Source of the DNA: PALSA-270 sp963770245
GTDB lineage: Bacteria > Acidobacteriota > Terriglobia > Terriglobales > Acidobacteriaceae
Length of the DNA: 64,000 nt
Assembly (NCBI GenBank): GCA_963770245.1
Contig: CAVYOX010000002.1
Location: 186,001-250,000, forward strand
Direction: 5' to 3'
The position numbers and the translations under genes were made by a program. Shown piece after piece: positions 7,995 through 16,871 of this stretch. Positions within the stretch are counted from its first letter, which is position 1. Every line of letters begins with the position of its first letter. The notes beneath the pieces are model-generated. The model saw nothing but the letters and a program-made list of their open reading frames with translations, made no database searches and was not told where the DNA came from.

Positions 7995-8983
7995 GCCCAC
8001 AAGCCTCCATCAGAGTGGTGATCCTCAACGGGCTTCGCGGCCGCCCGGGAACCGATGCATTTCGCGCCCAGCGTCGCGCCCCGAAGGGTGAGCTGACGGC
8101 AATCGGGCGGGTCTACTCTGCACTCCTTCTCGCCTTAGCCGTTGGCCTCGCCGCCTGCGGCCCCTCCCGCCAAAATCGGATCGTCGTCGGCTCCAAGAAC
8201 TTTACCGAGCAGCTCATCCTGGGCGAACTGATCGCCCAGCAGATCGAAAACAAAACCCACCTCCCGGTCGAGCGCCGCTTCTACCTGGCCGGCAGCTACA
8301 TCTGCCATCAAGCCATCCTCGGCGGTCGGATCGACGTCTACCCGGAATACACCGGCACCGCCCTGACCGCCATCCTCAAACAAAATCCTGCCGGCAGCAA
8401 ACAGGACGTCTACAACCGCGTCCAGACGGAATATGCCGCGCGCTTCCATCTCGCCGTGGGGCCACCCCTCGGCTTCAACGACACCTTCGCCATCGAAATC
8501 CGGGGCCAAGACTCCCGCCGCCTGCATCTGGAAACCATCTCCCAGGCCGCCGCCTACGCCCCCCAGTGGCGCCCCGGATTCGGCTATGAGTTCATGGAGC
8601 GCCCCGACGGCTACCGCGGTCTGGCCGCAACCTACGGTCTGCACTTCGCCGCCGCCCCAAGAATCATGGATCTCGGCCTACTCACCCGGGCCCTCGAGGC
8701 CGGCCAGGTTGACTTGATCGCCGGCAACACCACCGACGGCCTGATCCCGGCTCTGGATTTGTCGGTGCTCGAAGACGACCGCCACTACTTCCCGCCCTAT
8801 GAGGCTGTTCCCATCATCCGCCAGCAAGCCCTCGATCTGCATCCCGAGATCAAAGGCGCGATCGACGCGCTGGCCGAGAAGATTTCAGACGACGACATGC
8901 GCCATCTCAACTACGCCGTCGACGCCCGGCACCGCGATGTCAAGGAAGTCGTCCGCGAGTTCCTCAAGAAAAAGGGCGGGTGA
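7991..8983 (+). CDS. Osmoprotectant-type substrate-binding lipoprotein (OpuCC/OsmF-like)
   Basis: A 330-residue binding protein. The mature part starts IVVGSKNFTEQLILGELIAQQIE, the hallmark of glycine-betaine/choline/quaternary-amine binders. A lipobox LAAC follows a hydrophobic run at about residues 43-55, but a 40-residue hydrophilic stretch precedes it, which is unusual. I saw no better in-frame start nearer the hydrophobic run, and the ATGA overlap with the permease supports 7991. Substrate cannot be read; compatible solutes are the family's usual ligands. Confidence 0.9.
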   Translation: MSPQASIRVVILNGLRGRPGTDAFRAQRRAPKGELTAIGRVYSALLLALAVGLAACGPSRQNRIVVGSKNFTEQLILGELIAQQIENKTHLPVERRFYLAGSYICHQAILGGRIDVYPEYTGTALTAILKQNPAGSKQDVYNRVQTEYAARFHLAVGPPLGFNDTFAIEIRGQDSRRLHLETISQAAAYAPQWRPGFGYEFMERPDGYRGLAATYGLHFAAAPRIMDLGLLTRALEAGQVDLIAGNTTDGLIPALDLSVLEDDRHYFPPYEAVPIIRQQALDLHPEIKGAIDALAEKISDDDMRHLNYAVDARHRDVKEVVREFLKKKGG

Positions 8984-9254
8984 TTCTTCGGCGTGGCAGC
9001 AGTTCGGCCGGCGAGGGGAGAGCAGCTATCCTGGGGAGCCGGGCGAAGACCAGGACCGGGGCCCGCGAGGAATGACAGCCCTTCAGGTGTCAAGGGTTTG
9101 TGCCTGCCTGCTGCGAGCCCAATCCGCGAACCCCCTCGAGGCAGGCGTTCCCGCGTAAGTGGGCAGTTCCTTCTCCAGGGCCGCGATCACGTGACTGCCT
9201 GGCCTCCGGCGTCCCGCGGAAAACGATCTTGGGGTCGGCGAGAAATGCCTGCGC

Positions 9255-11738
9255 TCACATCAGCCACACCGCGTCCACATCGACAATCATCTGGGTGCGC
9301 GGAATCTTCTGTTCGGACGCGTGGACGAGCATGGCTCGAAGCAGGGCGTTCAGTTTCTCCCGGCTGTCGGCCTTCAACACAAAGTGATAGCGGTAGTCCT
9401 GTTTCAGCCGCAGAATGGGCGCCGCCGCCGGACCTAGCACGCGCACGCCTTCATGCCGTTCGGTCTCGAACCACTTCCCCAAAACTCCCGACCACTCGAA
9501 GACTTCGTCCAGCTTGCCGCTGCGCACGACCACGTTGGCCAGGGCGCTGTATGGCGGATAGTGCATCCACCTGCGGAATTGCAACTCCTTCTCATAGAAA
9601 CCGACAAAGTCATGTCGCGCCGCATACTGCACCGCGTAGTGGTCTTGAAAATAGGTCTGCAGCACGACCTTTCCCGGAGTGTTCCCGCGCCCTGCGCGTC
9701 CCGCCACCTGGGTGAGCAGCTGAAACGTCCTCTCGGCGGCGCGAAAGTCCGGCATGCTCAGCGCCCAGTCGGCTCCGACCACACCCACGAGCGTGACCCC
9801 ATGAATGTCGTGCCCCTTGGCGATCATCTGCGTGCCCACCAGCAGATCCAGTTCGCCTTGGTTGAGCGCATTCAGGGCGCGCTCGAAGTCGTCGCGGCCG
9901 CGCACCGTGTCCCGGTCCAGCCGCCCAATGCGGGCTTGCGGAAACATCCCGCGCAAAAGCTCTTCCAGCTTTTCCGAGCCCGTCCCCAGAAAATAGACGT
10001 ACTGGCTTCCGCACTGCGCACAGGCTTTGGGCACGGGCGCGGTGTAACCGCAGTAATGGCACAGCATGCGCCTCGAGCTTTTGTGGTGGGTGAGCGCAAT
10101 GGCGCAGTTTTTGCACTCGAGCGTCTTGCCGCAAGCTCGACACAGCACCACCGGCGAATAGCCCCGGCGATTGAGCAGCACCATCACCTGTTCCCTGCGC
10201 TCCAGCCGCTGTTTGATTTCCTCCGCCAGCTTGCGGGAGATGACTTGCTCTTTCCCCGTGTCCTGGAACTCCTGCCGCATGTCGATGATTTCCACCTCAG
10301 GCAGCGGCCGCCGCTCGACCCGGTCCCGCAGTTCGAGCAGCGTGTACTTATTTTTCTTGGCGTTGAAGTAGGACTCAAGCGACGGCGTTGCCGATCCCAG
10401 CACCACCGCGGCATTGGCCATCTTGGCGCGCATGACCGCCACGTCACGACCGTGGTAGCGGGGGGTCTCTTCCTGTTTGTAAGACGTGTCTTGCTCTTCA
10501 TCGACAATCACTAACGCAAGATCGGCGACCGGCGCGAACACCGCCGAGCGCGTCCCCACCACCATGCGGGCCTGGCCGTGCTTGATGCGGTGCCATTGCT
10601 CCGCCCGCTCCTTGTCGGACAGCCCGGAGTGCAGAATCGCCACCTCGTCTCCGAAGACCTGGTGCAGGTCGGCAGCCACGGCCGGCGTCAACCCGATTTC
10701 AGGCACCAGCAGGATGGCCGAGCGCCCTGCCGCCAGCACCGAGCGCATGCCTGCCAGGTAGACCGCGGTCTTGCCCGATCCGGTGATCCCATGGAGCAGC
10801 AGACCGGCAAACTTGCGGGCCCTCACACTGTCCTCAATCCGGGTCAGCGCTTCGCCCTGCGGCGCGCTGAATTGGAAGCCGAAGGGCGAAGGTCGCGCCT
10901 TGAGCGTGGGTCGGGTGAGCTCGGCCGGCTCGTCCGCAATCTCCGCCAGGCCGCGCTTGACGAGCGTGCTCAAGGTGGTGCGGGGCAGCGCGAGGGTTCC
11001 TAGGGCCTCGACCGCCATTTTGCCGCCCGCTGCGGCCAGCGCTTCGAGGAGCGTGCGCTGGTTGGAATTGAGTTTGCCCGCGGCGCTCTTCAGCACGGCG
11101 ACTCGGATGGTGCGAGCCGCGTCGCGCACGCCCGACAAGTCTTCCCGCACGATCCACTTCTTGCGCACCATGCCGGCGAGTACAGACTTGGACACGCGGG
11201 TCGCGGACCGCAAGGCGGGTTCCCGCATCATTTCTTCTTCTTCCGCCAGGTAGTCGAGCACGCGAAACTCTGCCAACTGGTCCTGGGGCGTGCGGCGGGA
11301 GCGGGCCGAGGAGCCCGCCATGCCGGCAAGATGGAGCGCCATCTGCCCTGGGGGCGCAATGCGATAGGCGATGACGCGTTTAAACTCGGCCCCGAGCGGC
11401 AACATGGTGCGGAAGACTTCGCCGAGCGGCGCGAGGTAGTAGTCGGCAATCCAGCGGCCCAGGCGCAGGAGTTGCTCGTCCAGCACGGGCGCCGGGTCGA
11501 GGACGCTGAGCAGATCCTTGGTTTGTATCTCCTTATTTCCGGCCCGGGGCTGGCGGTCGTGCAGTTCGGTGACGACGCCTGACAGGCGCTGCTGGCGAAA
11601 GGGTACGACGACACGTCCTCCGACCACCGGCTGCATCCCTTCCGGGATGCGATAGGTGAAGACCGCGTCGAGCGGTACGGGCAAGGCTACGTCAGAGAAC
11701 AGAGGCATGGCGATCGGACCGAACAGGCATCGTAACAT
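9255..11738 (-). CDS. priA: Primosomal replication protein PriA (3'-5' helicase)
   Basis: Restarts stalled replication forks. In the 827-residue frame the N-terminal DNA-binding domain begins at PLFSDVALPVPLDAVFTYRIP. Walker A is HGITGSGKTAVYLAGM, and the zinc-binding helicase insert contains CRACGKTLECKNC and CHYCGYTAPVPKACAQC. C-terminal helicase motifs include GTQMIAKGHDI and QVAGRAGRG. Motif II reads DEEQ instead of the usual DEEH. Two starts are possible: ATG 11738 with GAGG upstream, or ATG 11708, which better matches the family N-terminus. Confidence 0.95.
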   Translation of the reverse strand: MLRCLFGPIAMPLFSDVALPVPLDAVFTYRIPEGMQPVVGGRVVVPFRQQRLSGVVTELHDRQPRAGNKEIQTKDLLSVLDPAPVLDEQLLRLGRWIADYYLAPLGEVFRTMLPLGAEFKRVIAYRIAPPGQMALHLAGMAGSSARSRRTPQDQLAEFRVLDYLAEEEEMMREPALRSATRVSKSVLAGMVRKKWIVREDLSGVRDAARTIRVAVLKSAAGKLNSNQRTLLEALAAAGGKMAVEALGTLALPRTTLSTLVKRGLAEIADEPAELTRPTLKARPSPFGFQFSAPQGEALTRIEDSVRARKFAGLLLHGITGSGKTAVYLAGMRSVLAAGRSAILLVPEIGLTPAVAADLHQVFGDEVAILHSGLSDKERAEQWHRIKHGQARMVVGTRSAVFAPVADLALVIVDEEQDTSYKQEETPRYHGRDVAVMRAKMANAAVVLGSATPSLESYFNAKKNKYTLLELRDRVERRPLPEVEIIDMRQEFQDTGKEQVISRKLAEEIKQRLERREQVMVLLNRRGYSPVVLCRACGKTLECKNCAIALTHHKSSRRMLCHYCGYTAPVPKACAQCGSQYVYFLGTGSEKLEELLRGMFPQARIGRLDRDTVRGRDDFERALNALNQGELDLLVGTQMIAKGHDIHGVTLVGVVGADWALSMPDFRAAERTFQLLTQVAGRAGRGNTPGKVVLQTYFQDHYAVQYAARHDFVGFYEKELQFRRWMHYPPYSALANVVVRSGKLDEVFEWSGVLGKWFETERHEGVRVLGPAAAPILRLKQDYRYHFVLKADSREKLNALLRAMLVHASEQKIPRTQMIVDVDAVWLM

Positions 11739-11812
11739 CGGTCGTCGAACCTCACTTTTTGGCGGGGCGACGCGGGGGGCAGGGGCTGCGGCCTTTTCTT
11801 GCCATGGGTATC

Positions 11813-12481
11813 ATGAAGACCATGAGGGTGCTTTTGTTTGGAGCGACGGGTATGGTAGGCCAGGGCGTGGTTCGCGAGTGCTTGCTCAATCCTCGGGTCG
11901 AGCCCGTGCTGTCGATCGGACGCAGCGCGAGTGGACAACAGCACGAGAAGCTGCGCCAACTCATGCACCGCGATTTTTTCGATTTCTCAGCCATTGCGAC
12001 CGAGCTGTCGGGCTTTGATGCCTGTTTTTTCTGCCTGGGCGTGTCCTCGGCAGGCATGACCGAGGTCGACTACCGGCGGATCACCTACGATCTCACGCTG
12101 GCGGCAGCCGAGACCTTGGTGAAGCAGAACCCGGGCATGACCTTCATCTACGTGTCGGGGGCGGGAACCGACAGCAGCGAGCGCGGTCGTATCATGTGGG
12201 CGCGGGTGAAAGGCAAAACGGAAAATGCCCTGCTGCGGCTGCCCTTCCAAGCCGCGTATATGTTCCGGCCGGGAGTCATTGTGCCGCTCGACGGGGTTCG
12301 ATCGAAGACCAAGCTCTACCGGATGGCGTATGCGCTGGCTGGGCCTGTGCTGCGCTCGCTGTACCCACGGTTCCCGAAATACGCGACCACCACCAAGCAG
12401 GTAGGACGCGCCATGATAAGGGTCGCCGAATGCGGCTTCCCGAAGTCGGTGCTCGAAAGCTCAGATATCAACCAGCTGTGA
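11813..12481 (+). CDS. NAD(P)-binding Rossmann protein (atypical SDR, epimerase-like)
   Basis: A 222-residue protein beginning MKTMRVLLFGATGMVGQGVVRECL, a GxTGxxG nucleotide-binding motif, followed by CFFCLGVSSAGMTEVDYRRITYDLT and a YVSGAGTDSSERGRIMWARVKGKTE segment. It belongs to the small NAD(P)H-binding/epimerase group related to human HTATIP2. No reaction can be assigned. The frame is open to 11759, but ATG 11813 (or 11822) fits the family start. It is convergent with the glycosylase gene, with 29 bp between stops. Confidence 0.8.
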   Translation: MKTMRVLLFGATGMVGQGVVRECLLNPRVEPVLSIGRSASGQQHEKLRQLMHRDFFDFSAIATELSGFDACFFCLGVSSAGMTEVDYRRITYDLTLAAAETLVKQNPGMTFIYVSGAGTDSSERGRIMWARVKGKTENALLRLPFQAAYMFRPGVIVPLDGVRSKTKLYRMAYALAGPVLRSLYPRFPKYATTTKQVGRAMIRVAECGFPKSVLESSDINQL

Positions 12482-12510
12482 CCCAGGGCGATCCGCTGTC
12501 GGGAACGAGG

Positions 12511-13365
12511 TCACTCGACTCCTTTTGAGGGCATGGGGAGGCCCAGGTCCTTCATGACCATTTGCAGGTCTTTCCAGGTTTCTTTCTTTTGCCGAGGATC
12601 GCGAAGGAGGAAGGCGGGATGATAGGTCACCGCTAGTTTGGTGCCGCGGAACTCGTACCAGTGGCCCCGCAGTTCGGACATGGGAGCGCTGATCGCGAGC
12701 AGTGTCTTGGCCGCTACCGCACCGAGGGCCACGATGACTTTCGGTTGAATGGCCGCGATCTGGCGCATGAGGAAGGGCGAACAGGTTTCGCATTCGTCGC
12801 GCTCGGGGGTGCGGTTTCCCGGAGGCCGGCATTTAATGATGTTGGCGATATAGACATCCTCGCGCCGAATCCCCATGGCCTTGATCATGTTGTTGAGCAA
12901 CTGGCCGGCGCGCCCGACGAAGGGCTCGCCTTGCCGATCTTCGTCGGCGCCGGGGGCTTCGCCGATGAACATCAGCTGGGCGCGCGCATCGCCCACCCCG
13001 AACACGATCTGCTTGCGTCCTTGTTTGTGCAGGCGGCAGCGGGTACAGTCGCCGAGGTCTTGACGAATGATTTTCAGAGCTGCGATGGGGTCGGTGACGC
13101 GGGATTCGGGGTTGGGGACGGCGGCTTCGACGCGGCTTGCTTCGATTGGGGAGAGAACGGTTTTGGCTCTGGGGGTCATGGGCACTGGTTGGCCGGAATG
13201 GTTTTCGGGTTCCGAAGAAGTTGGGATCGCGCTCGGGGCCGATCCTGCGCGACGGTAGAAGTCATAGATGCCGAGTTCCCCGTAGTAGCGGAGGCGCTCG
13301 GCGAGGGCACGGCGGAGTTGCAGGTCGAGGGTCACGAACCGATCCAGCGTATCACGGCTGGCCAC
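12511..13365 (-). CDS. Uracil-DNA glycosylase, family 4-type with Fe-S cluster
   Basis: A 284-residue base-excision-repair enzyme. The glycosylase fold occupies residues ~95-275: CTRCRLHKQGRKQIVFGVGD, the water-activating GEAPGADEDRQGEPFVGRAGQLL motif, IANIIKCRPPGNRTPERDECETC and TYHPAFLLRDP. The four cysteines in CTRC..KC..C fit the 4Fe-4S ligands of this family. The first ~90 residues are a charged/Pro-rich extension. Start is GTG at 13365, the only clear one. Confidence 0.92.
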   Translation of the reverse strand: MASRDTLDRFVTLDLQLRRALAERLRYYGELGIYDFYRRAGSAPSAIPTSSEPENHSGQPVPMTPRAKTVLSPIEASRVEAAVPNPESRVTDPIAALKIIRQDLGDCTRCRLHKQGRKQIVFGVGDARAQLMFIGEAPGADEDRQGEPFVGRAGQLLNNMIKAMGIRREDVYIANIIKCRPPGNRTPERDECETCSPFLMRQIAAIQPKVIVALGAVAAKTLLAISAPMSELRGHWYEFRGTKLAVTYHPAFLLRDPRQKKETWKDLQMVMKDLGLPMPSKGVE

Positions 13366-13494
13366 GAACCAGGTTCCTAGAGAAACAGAGAAACGGGCAG
13401 ATGCGGCACCCGGAGAACTTGGGCTTGGGGCACGCCGGAGGCGCTCGGGCGCGAGCCTCGAGAGGCGAGCGTCGAGCTACGCATCTGGGATTGG

Positions 13495-14703
13495 TCAGCT
13501 CGCAACCGGAGAGCGTTTGCGCAGGCGAACCACTTGATCGAGCACGCGCTGCGCCACTTCCCATTTGGTGGTTACGGGCACGTCAACCACTTCCTGATGA
13601 GTCAGGATGGTCACGGCGTTGCGATCGGAGTCGAACCCCACACCTTCATGCGAGATATCGTTCACTACGACGGCGTCCAGGGATTTGGCGAGCAGCTTGC
13701 GGCGGGCATTCTCCAGGACATTTTCGCTTTCGGCGGCGAAACCCACAATGATCTGCGACTGCCGGTGACGAACCAGCTCGGCCAGGATGTCCGCGGTCGG
13801 CTCGAGCTCGACTGACATCGAACCCGCGCGCTTGATCTTTTGCCCAGACACCGACTTCGGGCGATAGTCGGAAACGGCGGCGGTCTTGATGACCACGCTC
13901 GCCTGAGGCAGCAGGGCAAGCGCAGCCTGGCGCATCTCCTCGGCGGACTCGACCCAGGTGAGCTCGGCGGCGGACGGCGGCTTGAGGGCGGTGGGGCCGC
14001 TCACGAGCAGCACACGCGCGCCGCGGCGCAGCGCGGCCTCGGCCAAGGCGTAACCCATGCGACCGCTCGACCGGTTGGTGAGGTAGCGCACGGGGTCGAT
14101 TTTCTCCCGCGTGGGGCCGGCGGTGATCAGAACGGTTTCGCCGACGAAATCCTGCGAGGCTCCCAAGGATTCGAGGACGGCGGCGACGATGGACGCATTT
14201 TCGGCGAGGCGGCCGGACCCGGTCATGCCGCAAGCCAGGTAGCCTTCCCCGGGATCCACCACTTTCACGCCGCGCTTCTTGAGGATCTCGATGTTGGCTT
14301 GGGTTGCGGGGTGGTTCCACATGTTGACGTTCATGGCAGGAGCCACGACGACCGGCGCGGTGGTAGCTAGATAGAGCGTGGTCAGAAAATCGTTGGCGAT
14401 GCCTTGCGCGAACTTGGCGAGTATATCGGCGGTGGCGGGAGCGACCAGCAAGCAGTCAATCGACTGGGCCAGGGCGACGTGCTCGACGGCGGAATCGATA
14501 TTGGGCGTCTGCTCTTCGGCGGCGAACATGCCGGTGATAACCTTTTCCCCGGAGAGGGCGGCGAAGGTCAGCGGCCGGATAAACTCCTGGGCGGCCTGGG
14601 TCATGATGACCTGGACAGCGATGCCCTGATCCTGCAGGAGGCGGACGATTTCCGCCGCTTTATAGGCCGCAATGCCGCCGCTCACGCCGAGAGCTATCTT
14701 CAC
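13495..14703 (-). CDS. coaBC: Bifunctional CoaBC (PPC synthetase/decarboxylase)
   Basis: Makes phosphopantothenoylcysteine from 4'-phosphopantothenate, cysteine and CTP and decarboxylates it, in coenzyme A synthesis. The CoaC half (about 1-185) has IALGVSGGIAAYKA, the active-site His in EHVAL, PAMNVNMW and the Cys of ACGMTGSGRLAE. The CoaB half has ITAGPTREKIDPVRYLTNRSSGRMG and KTAAVSDYRP. GTG 14703 gives the usual N-terminus and 402 residues; an upstream ATG at 14766 would add 21 residues. Downstream in the rpoZ-gmk-yicC group. Confidence 0.95.
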   Translation of the reverse strand: MKIALGVSGGIAAYKAAEIVRLLQDQGIAVQVIMTQAAQEFIRPLTFAALSGEKVITGMFAAEEQTPNIDSAVEHVALAQSIDCLLVAPATADILAKFAQGIANDFLTTLYLATTAPVVVAPAMNVNMWNHPATQANIEILKKRGVKVVDPGEGYLACGMTGSGRLAENASIVAAVLESLGASQDFVGETVLITAGPTREKIDPVRYLTNRSSGRMGYALAEAALRRGARVLLVSGPTALKPPSAAELTWVESAEEMRQAALALLPQASVVIKTAAVSDYRPKSVSGQKIKRAGSMSVELEPTADILAELVRHRQSQIIVGFAAESENVLENARRKLLAKSLDAVVVNDISHEGVGFDSDRNAVTILTHQEVVDVPVTTKWEVAQRVLDQVVRLRKRSPVAS

Positions 14704-14828
14704 CGCCAGCACCGCCTGCCGACTCGAGCGCACGGAACCCCGGATGGAGGGGCCAACAAGGTCCATCGGATTCTCGCCATGACGTGGTCTTTTCGCACCC
14801 AGCTTCCCTCACCTAGAATTCCCCGGCC

Positions 14829-15065
14829 TTACTCCTGCCCGAGCGCCTTATCGAGAATTACGCTGGCCGCTTCGGTTGGAGATTTCACGATCTCCGGGAT
14901 CATCCACTTCACCTTGCCAGCCTTGATCTCATCCTGCGCGATGCGACAGGGTTTGCGGGAATGGGTGTCAATCACCGGAGGCGCGCCGCTCTGCAATTGC
15001 CGGGCGCGACGGGCTGCTACCAGGATATAGCGATAATTGCTGTCGAATCCGTCCATCAACTTCAT
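14829..15065 (-). CDS. rpoZ: RNA polymerase omega subunit
   Basis: A 78-residue protein in the usual position immediately after gmk. YRYILVAARRARQLQSGAPPVID is the conserved omega helix region, followed by KPCRIAQDEIKAGKVKW. It helps assemble the beta' subunit. ATG 15065 has a strong GGGAGGAA ribosome-binding site. 21 bp separate it from gmk, so they are probably co-transcribed. Confidence 0.93.
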   Translation of the reverse strand: MKLMDGFDSNYRYILVAARRARQLQSGAPPVIDTHSRKPCRIAQDEIKAGKVKWMIPEIVKSPTEAASVILDKALGQE

Positions 15066-15086
15066 AAGGTTCCTCCCCCTAGCTGC

Positions 15087-15770
15087 CTAACCTCCACCCG
15101 TCCTAAACGAGGCCAGGATCGGTTCGATAAGTGCGCGCACATTGTTCAGACGGTGCAATTCGGCCATCGCCACCATCCTGTTGTCGTTGGCTGACAATGG
15201 TTGGGCTCCTGAGCGCTTCAGCCGTTCCGCGAGAAGGATCGCCTTGAGAGCTTCGGTGGATTCTTCCAGGCGGTCGTTGACCAAAATATAGTCGTATTTG
15301 GAGTAATTCTCAATCTCCCGAGTGGCCGTGGCCAACCGGAGCTGGATCACTTCTTCGCTATCCTGGCTACGGCTGCGCAAACGCTTCTCCAGGGTGTTCC
15401 GGTCGGGCGGGAGAATGAAGACGCCGACCGCGGGAGGAATCTTGCGCATGATCTGTTCCGCGCCCTGCACATCGATATCCAGCAGCAGATCCTGGCCACG
15501 GTCTTCGGCCTGCAGCAGGAAGCGACGCGCGGTGCCGTAGTAGTTGCGGAAAACATCGGCGTACTCCAGGAATTGATCCTGGCGGATCATTTCTTCGAAT
15601 TGCGGGCGCGACACGAAAAAATATTCCTGGCCGTTCTGCTCGCTGCCGCGGGGCGGGCGCGTGGTATAGGAAACGGAAAAATCCAGGCCGGGAACTTCCG
15701 GGCGGACTTTATCGACCAGAGTGGACTTCCCCGAACCGGAAGGTGCCGAGATGATAAAGACGGAGGTCAT
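15087..15770 (-). CDS. gmk: Guanylate kinase
   Basis: Phosphorylates GMP to GDP. The 227-residue protein has the P-loop SAPSGSGKSTLV, the GMP-binding SVSYTTRPPRGSEQNGQEYFFVS segment, YGTAR and LLDIDVQGAEQIM. It is about 20-30 residues longer than the common form at the C-terminus (SANDNRMVAMAELHRL... tail). ATG overlaps the yicC stop by 4 nt. Confidence 0.96.
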   Translation of the reverse strand: MTSVFIISAPSGSGKSTLVDKVRPEVPGLDFSVSYTTRPPRGSEQNGQEYFFVSRPQFEEMIRQDQFLEYADVFRNYYGTARRFLLQAEDRGQDLLLDIDVQGAEQIMRKIPPAVGVFILPPDRNTLEKRLRSRSQDSEEVIQLRLATATREIENYSKYDYILVNDRLEESTEALKAILLAERLKRSGAQPLSANDNRMVAMAELHRLNNVRALIEPILASFRTGGG

Positions 15771-16699
15771 TCGACGTTCTGCACTTGCTCGCGGGCCTTC
15801 TCAATTTCGGACTTGATGGCCAGACCCAGTTCGGTAATTTTCAAAGCGTCGCCGGCCAGACCGGAAGTCTTCGAGAGCAAGGTGTTGGCCTCGCGGTTCA
15901 TTTCCTGCAGGAGAAAATCCAGTTTCTTGCCGACCTCGCCCGATTGATCGAGCAGACCGAGGAAGTGCTCGACGTGGGTCTGCAGCCGGACCAGCTCTTC
16001 CTGAATGTCGCTGCGATCGACCAGCAACGCCGCCTCCTGCAAAATGCGCTCGGGATCCACCTGGCTGCCGAGCCATTCCTCGATGCGCACCCGCAGGCGC
16101 TCGCTATAGATTTTCAGCACCGTACGGCGGTGCTTCTCGACGCCCTGGCTGGCGCGGTACACCTGGTCCATGCGCTCGCGAAGCTCGCGTTCGATGCCGC
16201 GCCCCTCCTCCTCGCGCATCTGGTTCAGTTGGTCGAGCGCCTCCTCCATGTGGGCCAGCACGCGGGCTTCGAGGTCCCCGTCGGCGGCGGAAATGGCGGC
16301 ATCGAGCGCACCCGGCATCCGCAGGACGGCGTTGAGGTCAGGTTCCGCCGCGATCCCAAACTCCGCCGCGGCCATGCGAAAGGCATGCACGTAGCCCCCG
16401 ACAATCTGCCGGTTGAGCGCCAGGCTCTCCCCCGCGGAGCGGTCCAGATTCAGGGCTAGCTCCACATGGCCGCGAGCCATTTTTTCCTTGAGCCGGCGCC
16501 GCAACTGCATTTCGAGGGAGTCGGTGTCGGAAGGCAGGCGGAAGTGGACGTCGAGAAAGCGGTGATTCACGGACTTGAGCGAGAGCGTGAAAGTGAGGCC
16601 ACTGAGGTTTCTCGAAGGATCCCCCGGTTGCCCGGTGGTTTGCCGATCGGCGAGCTGGCCTTTGACTTGGGCGAATCCCGTCATGGAGCGAATGGGCAT
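15767..16699 (-). CDS. yicC: YicC/YloC family endoribonuclease
   Basis: A 310-residue member of the YicC family, a Mn-dependent endoribonuclease implicated in small-RNA turnover. It starts MPIRSMTGFA, a signature of the family, and has SLKSVNHRFLDVHFRLP, MARGHVEL and the C-terminal EEVxRLxxHxxxF-like segment EELVRLQTHVEHFLGLLDQ followed by GKKLDFLLQEMNREANTLLSK. ATG 16699 is chosen over an upstream ATG. Coupled to gmk by ATGA overlap. Confidence 0.94.
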   Translation of the reverse strand: MPIRSMTGFAQVKGQLADRQTTGQPGDPSRNLSGLTFTLSLKSVNHRFLDVHFRLPSDTDSLEMQLRRRLKEKMARGHVELALNLDRSAGESLALNRQIVGGYVHAFRMAAAEFGIAAEPDLNAVLRMPGALDAAISAADGDLEARVLAHMEEALDQLNQMREEEGRGIERELRERMDQVYRASQGVEKHRRTVLKIYSERLRVRIEEWLGSQVDPERILQEAALLVDRSDIQEELVRLQTHVEHFLGLLDQSGEVGKKLDFLLQEMNREANTLLSKTSGLAGDALKITELGLAIKSEIEKAREQVQNVE

Positions 16700-16871
16700 A
16701 GTCTTTGTGGGGTTGCACCCAGCCGGGCACAACGTTTCATGTCCTCAACTCATTCTCTCAACCGACCCCCGCGCGCGGGGCTCGATTCCGTGCCCTCGGG
16801 CGCAGATGCTGGGGCGCCGCGGCCTTCCTCTCGCGAAACTCGGGCTACGCTCAGGATGACACAGATCCGAG

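Noticed and set aside
8984..9254. Possible small gene between the binding protein and priA
   Set aside because: Short open frames only, no ribosome-binding site or family resemblance; treated as a 271-bp spacer.
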